Assembly: GCA_020722815.1 (NCBI GenBank)
Contig: DYKB01000042.1
Coordinates: 1 to 59,343 of the forward strand
Reading direction: 5' to 3'
DNA from: Caldithrix sp.
GTDB taxonomy: Bacteria; Zhuqueibacterota; Zhuqueibacteria; Thermofontimicrobiales; Sulfurfontimicrobiaceae
DNA: 59,343 nucleotides
In this document: positions 54,292-59,343 of the stretch, piece by piece
How positions within the stretch are numbered: the first letter of the stretch is position 1
How the letters are laid out: each line of letters begins with the position of its first letter
Position numbers and translations under genes: made by a program
Notes under the pieces: model-generated
Seen by the model: the letters and a program-made list of their open reading frames with translations, nothing else
What the model was told of the DNA's origin: nothing
Database searches by the model: none

Positions 54292-54500
54292 AGACATTAT
54301 CCTTTTTAATATTTTAAAATCAACAAGTTATACCAAAACTTTTGTAACCGTTCACAGGGATATCTGAAATAAATTATCACGCCAAGACGCCAAGGTGCAA
54401 AGAATCTGCAAAGAAGAAAAGATCGATTTGATTTATTAAATTTTAATCCGGTAAATCCTGATCATCCTGTTATCCTGTCCTCTTTTCGCCTTAAGAACGG

Positions 54501-55874
54501 TCACAAACATTTCAACACCCGTAAAGCTCTTAACATATTCCATCGACTCGGCTGGCCTGTTTTTTCCATCTCGAAATGGGTGGTTCCGGGATGCCGGGCC
54601 TGGACGAATCCCAGATTGCCAGTCATTTGTACAGTTGCCTCTACCAAATTGTTGGCAATGACGCCGGTTACTACCAAAGTTACAATCCCTGCAGCCCGAA
54701 GTCGCTTTTCCAGCTCAGTTCCAATGAAGGCACTATTGGTCTGTTTCTCGATTATCCATTCATTTTCAGCCGGCATAACTTCTGGTTTGAATTCATTCCC
54801 TTCCTGGCCCGGACGATAGGTGGATAATGGTTCGCGGGAATAATGTCGAACATGAATAACCGGCCGCTGCGTTTGCCGCCAGGCACGTAATAATGTTGCC
54901 AGTCGCTTTTCCATCTGTGGATTATTCCGCTGCCCCCAACCGGGATGGTCAATGGCTTTCTGAATATCCTCGAAAAATGGTCCCCATTTGTTTGTTTTCA
55001 GCGGATACTGTTTCATCCATTCCAGAATGATATCGGCTGCCCGGCGAAATGCCGCCGCATCACCAGCGTTGAGTGTTTCCAGTTTTTCCAATAATTGCAA
55101 CGCGCCAACCCAATTTGTCGTATAGGATGACAGACCAACATCGGAATGGTCGCCTATATTGCTTTTTAATTTACCAATCTCCCCGGTATATACATTCACT
55201 TTAAAAGGCAATGGCGAGTTGTCATTATCCCCATTTCGCGTATGCCGGGCAAGGGTGTTAGCAATATTAACAGCGGCTTCCAGATAGCCATGGTTGTTAG
55301 TCATTTTATATAATGTAATGAGTTCATCCCCGAACGAACCAGCTTTATCCGGCTGTGCAAAACCTTTCCCCAGCACCATATCTCCATCATAAATGCCCGA
55401 ATAGATGAAGGTATTGTATGGAAACGGTATATTCGGCCATTGGGCATCGCCGGGTGACAGGGCGTGGGTCAGATAATAATCCGCGATAAACTTCATATTT
55501 TCCTTGATTTTTTCATTACCCGTGTACTGGTACAATAACGCCCCCGAATAGAGCACCATGGCAAGCTGATCGCCGCCGATTCCCCGCCGATCATTAATGC
55601 CCGGCCGCCACACCTGATGGTTCATGTAATATGGCAGGCCATTCATATCAATCCGCATCGTATCCCAAAAGCTCCAGACGGTATTGATGACAAAATTATA
55701 TGCTTCCCCCGGTTCAGAGCCATACCAGGGAACAATATTCTGGGCTTCATCTGTTTTGATTGGATGAAAGACCAGATAGCCTTCGGTGGATTTATCGAAA
55801 TAGGGAGTTTGAGAGAAGAGGAGGAGGGGCAGGAAGAGAAAGATGATAATTTTTTTAATAGCAGCCAATATCAT
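54501..55874 (-). CDS. Chimera: secreted six-hairpin glycosidase-like domain fused to an isochorismatase fragment
   Basis: Residues 1 to about 330 are an exported (alpha/alpha)-barrel protein (signal IKKIIIFLFLPLLLFSQ; GIGGDQLAMVLYSGALLYQY; GSFGDELITLYKMTNNHGY; TTNWVGALQLLEKLE; TNKWGPFFEDI). From about 335 the sequence becomes the inside of a cytoplasmic cysteine-hydrolase/isochorismatase (QKAIDHPGWGQRNNPQ; RPVIHVRHYSREP; NSAFIGTELEKRLRAAGI; TGVIANNLVEATVQM; GNLGF), then ends with an unrelated tail. Both domains are incomplete at the join, where EDI of one meets IQK of the other. This is most simply a recombination product with an open frame. Activity of either half is doubtful. Confidence 0.72.
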   Translation of the reverse strand: MILAAIKKIIIFLFLPLLLFSQTPYFDKSTEGYLVFHPIKTDEAQNIVPWYGSEPGEAYNFVINTVWSFWDTMRIDMNGLPYYMNHQVWRPGINDRRGIGGDQLAMVLYSGALLYQYTGNEKIKENMKFIADYYLTHALSPGDAQWPNIPFPYNTFIYSGIYDGDMVLGKGFAQPDKAGSFGDELITLYKMTNNHGYLEAAVNIANTLARHTRNGDNDNSPLPFKVNVYTGEIGKLKSNIGDHSDVGLSSYTTNWVGALQLLEKLETLNAGDAAAFRRAADIILEWMKQYPLKTNKWGPFFEDIQKAIDHPGWGQRNNPQMEKRLATLLRAWRQTQRPVIHVRHYSREPLSTYRPGQEGNEFKPEVMPAENEWIIEKQTNSAFIGTELEKRLRAAGIVTLVVTGVIANNLVEATVQMTGNLGFVQARHPGTTHFEMEKTGQPSRWNMLRALRVLKCL

Positions 55875-55983
55875 GGTTTTGAAATTCCAAAATCAGGATT
55901 ATAAAATTGAATCAACAATTTTACCTTTACCTTGTCTCAGTAAAATTTCGCCAGAAATATTCGGATTAATTCAAATATTAATG

Positions 55984-56188
55984 CTACTTCATAGATTTAT
56001 GTTGTAATTCCACAGAAGTAAATTGATTGCGTAACATTGACAGTCCACCTTCCCAATCAAAATTAAATTTAGTTCTGTCTCCATCTTTACTGCCATATTT
56101 AGCCAATAAAAATTCCTCAAAATCATTGAGTTGTGGCCTCAGGTACTTCGGGAATTTATCTATTTTGGATTCTATCTCATAGACACAT
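55984..56188 (-). pseudogene. Frameshifted DUF2281-type antitoxin
   Basis: A GGAG-led ATG at 56188 is followed within a few codons by a one-base frame change into EIESKIDKFPKYLRPQLNDF, EEFLLAKYG, FNFDWEGGLSMLRNQFTSVE and LQHKSMK with stop at 55984-55986. The FDWEGGL-x8-TSVELQHK pattern is the typical end of DUF2281 antitoxins, which pair with PIN toxins. No toxin follows. The rest of the gap 55875-56272 is empty. Confidence 0.65.
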
Positions 56189-56272
56189 TATAACTCCTAA
56201 GTCATTAATAAATATTTTGTCCGTTCACTATAAAAATAATTAATCTCAAATTAAATAGCCATATTTTTTAAG

Positions 56273-57070
56273 TTAAGGCGTAATCTCATCCAGCCCCGGC
56301 CGGACAAACGCCCGTGCCCCCGGAAATGTTTTTTCGATTTTTTTACGGAGTCGATCCAGGCTTATCAGAATATCCAATATTTCATCTTCGCGATCGGAAA
56401 AATGCTCCCGCAGCGTGCTCCAGGCGGTGACGGACCGATCAATACTAATCAAAGCGACTTTGGCATAACCTTCCGGATCTCTGGGAGAATCAGGATATGC
56501 CTTTAATTTATCGACGATGGTTCGCCGCACCGCCATGATAGTTTTTAAAGATATTTGCATTTGATACCGGAGAATGACATCGATCGCATCCTGAATACTG
56601 TTCACTTCGGCGACAGGATTGACATTCGGCAATTCAAGCTGGGCGGATAGCACTAATTGATCGCGTTTATCATCAAAAAGTTCTTTGGCGGCGTCAAACC
56701 AGTCCTTTACCATCCCGGTGTAGGCTCTGGCATCCCGCGAGCATTCGTGCTCCCAGGCGATATCATCATGTTCCTGTTGTTCTGCCATCATCGCATCCAT
56801 TTCCGGCGTATTCAGATCAATTCCTTCCCGCTCAATAATTTCTGATAACATATTTTTCGCCGTTTGCAGCGTTTCCGTAAATTTTTCCCAAAACACTTCA
56901 CTGGTGACATCATTTTCTTCTGTTTCTAAATAATCCATTTCATGGGTAGAATATTTTCCACATCGGTCTGTAAACGCACATCGTTCACACCATTCATCAC
57001 AATATTTATCAATATCTGGAATAAAATTCTGTTCATTGACCGGCTTTGTTAAATCGGATTTATCCCTCAT
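56273..57070 (-). CDS. Protein of unknown function with an N-terminal Cys motif
   Basis: I do not recognise this 265-residue protein. Near the N-terminus is a four-cysteine cluster (YCDEWCERCAFTDRCG) that could bind zinc or an Fe-S cluster. The remainder is strongly acidic and helical with no membrane span (MLSEIIEREGIDLNTPEMDA; DRSVTAWSTLREHFSDRED; ISLDRLRKKIEKTFP). It is cytoplasmic by lack of a signal. ATG 57070 is chosen, since GGGGA lies about six bases upstream, over the one ten codons earlier. It stands alone, on the same strand as murE but separated from it by 456 bases. Confidence 0.65.
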   Translation of the reverse strand: MRDKSDLTKPVNEQNFIPDIDKYCDEWCERCAFTDRCGKYSTHEMDYLETEENDVTSEVFWEKFTETLQTAKNMLSEIIEREGIDLNTPEMDAMMAEQQEHDDIAWEHECSRDARAYTGMVKDWFDAAKELFDDKRDQLVLSAQLELPNVNPVAEVNSIQDAIDVILRYQMQISLKTIMAVRRTIVDKLKAYPDSPRDPEGYAKVALISIDRSVTAWSTLREHFSDREDEILDILISLDRLRKKIEKTFPGARAFVRPGLDEITP

Positions 57071-57442
57071 ATTTATCCCCATAAATAAGTTAAAGGACAT
57101 TCAATAAAAATTTGGATATTCGGATACTAAGAAAATATATTCTCCTTATTTTTTATAGCAATTTTCATCTAAAATTTCAAGCTTTATTTGGACAGAATTT
57201 GAATTTTTTCTGGCTTTTGTAAATCAAAATAGAATTATTGATGGGCAAACAAGTGTCAAATTCAAACAAATTAAAAAGGGAGACCGGATGCGTTCAGATA
57301 TTCCTTATGGGATTACTTCTGATAATGTCAGGAGGAGGGAGCGGGTTAGGGCTTTCAGATAACTTCATTAATATCCGAAAACACTTCGTTTTAAATAAAT
57401 CAGGAGTCGTCTACCTGGTAGCGGAGGTGATGAATTATGAAG

Positions 57443-57489
57443 AACATTCAGGCGGTCGCTTGCAAAAACAACGCACCCGCCTGAATGTT
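57443..57489. terminator. Long perfect hairpin downstream of murE
   Basis: AACATTCAGGCGG pairs over 13 bp with CCGCCTGAATGTT around a 21-base loop, 38 bases beyond the end of the minus-strand murE gene. It is the only structured part of the gap 57071-57526. A plus-strand 86-codon frame across it (57238-57498) looks spurious. It probably terminates the murE transcript, though the T-tract is weak. Confidence 0.55.
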
Positions 57490-57526
57490 GTATTTTAAAT
57501 TTGCAATCATGAAAAGCAGTTTGAAA

Positions 57527-58999
57527 CTACGCCAACTGACTCAAAATCTCTTCTGCCGCTTCCCGATCATTGAAGTGAAAGGTATTCATTCCAACCGTCT
57601 GGGTGGTTTCATGGCCTTTCCCGCAGAGCATAATGATATCGCCTTTTTGAGCCGCTGAAATGGCCTTTTTAATGGCTTCATACCGATCCAGCACGATTTC
57701 AACTGGTTGTATTTTAATTCCAGCCATGATTTCTCTGGAAATTTGGGCAGGATCTTCATTTCGGGGATTATCCGCGGTAATAATGATAGTATCACTATAT
57801 TTATCAGCGATAGACCCCATAATCGGCCGTTTTTCTTTATCCCGATCGCCACCACAGCCAAATACCGTAATCAGTCGATGTGGTTTCAGTTCGCGCGCCA
57901 ATTTCAAAACATTTTCCAGACCATCCGGTGTATGGGCATAATCAACCACCACCGAAAAGTTTTGCCCCTTATCAATGGATTCAAAACGCCCGGCAACTGT
58001 TATTTTATTTTCCAACCCGGCTTTTATCTGTTCCAACGGAATTCCCTGGCTAACAGCCATCCCTACCGCAGCTAAAGCATTGTAAACATTGAATTTTCCG
58101 ACCAATTTTGTATTAACCAAAATTTCGCCTTTTGGCGTTACCAGACGATATTGTGTTCCCTGGATTGAATATTTAATATCCTGAGCAGAAATGTCCGCAT
58201 TATGATTCAATCCATAAGTCAGCACCTGTGCCTTTGTGACGTTTATAAAACGTACGCCAGCCGGATCATCGATATTCACAACTGCGTGTTTATCCGGCTC
58301 AAGCCATTGAAATAATCTGAGTTTCGTAGTTAAATAGGCTTCCATGGTTTTATGATAATCCAGATGATCCTGCGTTAGGTTCGTAAAAGCCGCAACGTCA
58401 AATTGGCAGCCGCCCAGCCGATGAAAATCAATCCCATGCGAAGAGGCCTCAAGCACGCAATAATCAAAGTGCTGATCGGCCATCTGTTTCAAAATTGCCT
58501 GCAAATCAGGCGGTTCAGGCGTCGTATCTTTGGATTTGTGAATAACACCCTGTAATTTATAGTAGAGTGTTCCAATAAGTCCAATTTTACTTTTTTGAAT
58601 AAAAATACTTTCGACAATGTGGGTCGTGGTGGTTTTTCCATTGGTGCCCGTGACCGCCAGAATTTTCAATTTTCGGGAAGGTTGGCCATAAAATGCGTCC
58701 GCAAGAATTGCTAATGCCAGTCGGGAATTGGGGACTTTTATATAAGGGATTGTATTTGATATGGTTATGTTGTTTTGATAGATAACAGCAATTGCGCCAT
58801 TAGCAATTGCATCCGCAATTTTATCATGTCCATCCGGAATTTCAACTTTATCCAATTGCGTGTAAATATTAATCGCCACAAAAACAAATCCCGGTTTTAC
58901 CCGAAGCGGATCATACGCAATCCCCTGGACCTCGACCGGTTCAATTTTTCCAGTAATCTGTTTTTCGGGAAGTAAATTAACAAATTGTTCCAATTTCAT
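57527..58999 (-). CDS. murE: UDP-MurNAc-tripeptide synthetase MurE (meso-DAP adding)
   Basis: Cytoplasmic Mur ligase that adds the third peptide residue to UDP-MurNAc-L-Ala-D-Glu in peptidoglycan synthesis. The N-terminal uridine-binding domain is followed by the ATP loop LAVTGTNGKTTTTHIV, the carbamylated-Lys and metal region (TPEPPDLQAILKQM; LEASSHGIDFHRLGG; FTNLTQDHLDYHK), VVDYAHTPDGLENVL, VFGCGGDRDKEKRP, and TADNPRNEDP. The DNPR box specifies meso-diaminopimelate over lysine. The end is CGKGHET. Full length, with AGGAG before the ATG. The neighbouring murF or mraY genes usually found with it are not in the window downstream, so here it is isolated or starts a unit beyond the edge on the other side. 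Confidence 0.96.
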   Translation of the reverse strand: MKLEQFVNLLPEKQITGKIEPVEVQGIAYDPLRVKPGFVFVAINIYTQLDKVEIPDGHDKIADAIANGAIAVIYQNNITISNTIPYIKVPNSRLALAILADAFYGQPSRKLKILAVTGTNGKTTTTHIVESIFIQKSKIGLIGTLYYKLQGVIHKSKDTTPEPPDLQAILKQMADQHFDYCVLEASSHGIDFHRLGGCQFDVAAFTNLTQDHLDYHKTMEAYLTTKLRLFQWLEPDKHAVVNIDDPAGVRFINVTKAQVLTYGLNHNADISAQDIKYSIQGTQYRLVTPKGEILVNTKLVGKFNVYNALAAVGMAVSQGIPLEQIKAGLENKITVAGRFESIDKGQNFSVVVDYAHTPDGLENVLKLARELKPHRLITVFGCGGDRDKEKRPIMGSIADKYSDTIIITADNPRNEDPAQISREIMAGIKIQPVEIVLDRYEAIKKAISAAQKGDIIMLCGKGHETTQTVGMNTFHFNDREAAEEILSQLA

Positions 59000-59183
59000 A
59001 AGAAAGCTCCTGTTTAGAATCCTGTTCCAGTGTCGTAAAAAATGGAAATAATATACATAAATGTTTGTTAATAATCAATAGAAATCAGGAGGAAGGGGAT
59101 TGATTTAAGACGGGGAGAAGGTTAACCAATGGTGGACCTTAAAAAAAATTAATGCTGTCCGGTGAGAGGGAGTGGCGTAATGC

Positions 59184-59343
59184 CATAGCCGTCAGGTTAA
59201 CCCTCTAATTTATTTGAAAACAAGATGTTGGATATATAAGAAATATTTAAGGCGAACCATCCATCTGACCCTCACCCCAACCCTCTCCCAGAGGGAGAGG
59301 GCGTAGCTATCACCTCTCCCTCTGGGAGCATAGCCGTCAGGTT
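59184..59343. repeat. Palindrome-rich repeat block at the right edge
   Basis: The 15-bp sequence CATAGCCGTCAGGTT occurs at 59184-59198 and again at the very end (59329-59343). Between them are palindromes such as CCCTCTCCCAGAGGGAGAGGG and a second CTCCCTCTGGGAG. The block continues past the window. The stretch from 59000 holds no gene. Confidence 0.6.

Noticed and set aside
57238..57498. An 86-codon plus-strand frame ending in a long hairpin
   Set aside because: It has no ribosome site before its TTG or ATG, low-complexity Gly stretches, and its last 50 bases are the 13-bp hairpin downstream of murE.

Overview
The window reads as an accessory-rich stretch of an AT-rich, anaerobic, Gram-negative-type genome. 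Five secreted proteins and one broken gene end in a type IX secretion (T9SS) type A sorting domain of the 'YPNPFNPxTxIxYxLP ... WDGxxxxGxxVxSGIYF' kind. That style is typical of Calditrichota, KSB1, Ignavibacteria, Cloacimonadota and related Bacteroidota-side lineages. I cannot name the phylum more tightly. MurE carries the DNPR motif of the meso-DAP ligase, as in most Gram-negatives. No rRNA, tRNA or CRISPR array was seen.

Layout. 113-4559: two tandem paralogous T9SS proteins with a VIT-like domain and a degenerate vWA-like fold. 4723-7535: a small membrane protein, a DUF3795 protein, and a chagasin-like inhibitor followed by a secreted papain-like protease. 7948-11688: a giant modular surface protein whose signal peptide is separated from its body by one in-frame TGA. 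12071-18145: a TSUP exporter, endonuclease V, three PIN or HTH toxin-antitoxin loci (two broken), dispersed repeats and a decayed T9SS gene. 18471-26806: the best-integrated system, an NADH-linked trimeric [FeFe]-hydrogenase operon (hydC-hydB-hydA) with a clear -35/-10 promoter and a Rex-like operator at the start site. It is followed by a hydrogenase-like sensor histidine kinase, a stand-alone receiver and a receiver-kinase hybrid, which together look like a hydrogen- or redox-sensing phosphorelay. 27228-28611: an AbiEi/AbiEii pair bracketed by copies of a cupin-gene 3' end. 29148-33407: a more GC-rich hybrid two-component regulator with an in-frame TAG, followed by a three-repeat T9SS protein. 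35977-42388: a carbohydrate-related run (cupin, DUF4185/5005-like propeller, DUF1080, GH78, GPP34). 42402-46794: Fic protein plus a cluster of intact and broken toxin-antitoxin genes. 47387-55874: a second carbohydrate run (DUF5060-GH5-like, modular esterase, six-hairpin glycosidase-like chimera) around a DUF4143-type ATPase. 56273-58999: a Cys-motif protein of unknown function and murE.

Two themes cut across the window. First, small non-autonomous palindromic elements: family A, three copies with apparent 8-bp target duplications; family B, two copies made of several hairpins and sitting in front of genes; and a single family C copy. Second, decay: many reading frames are broken by a single nonsense codon, one-base indel, lost start or lost stop, most of them antitoxins. 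Two large genes carry only one clean in-frame stop near the N-terminus and are otherwise intact. They are either recently broken, misassembled, or read through.
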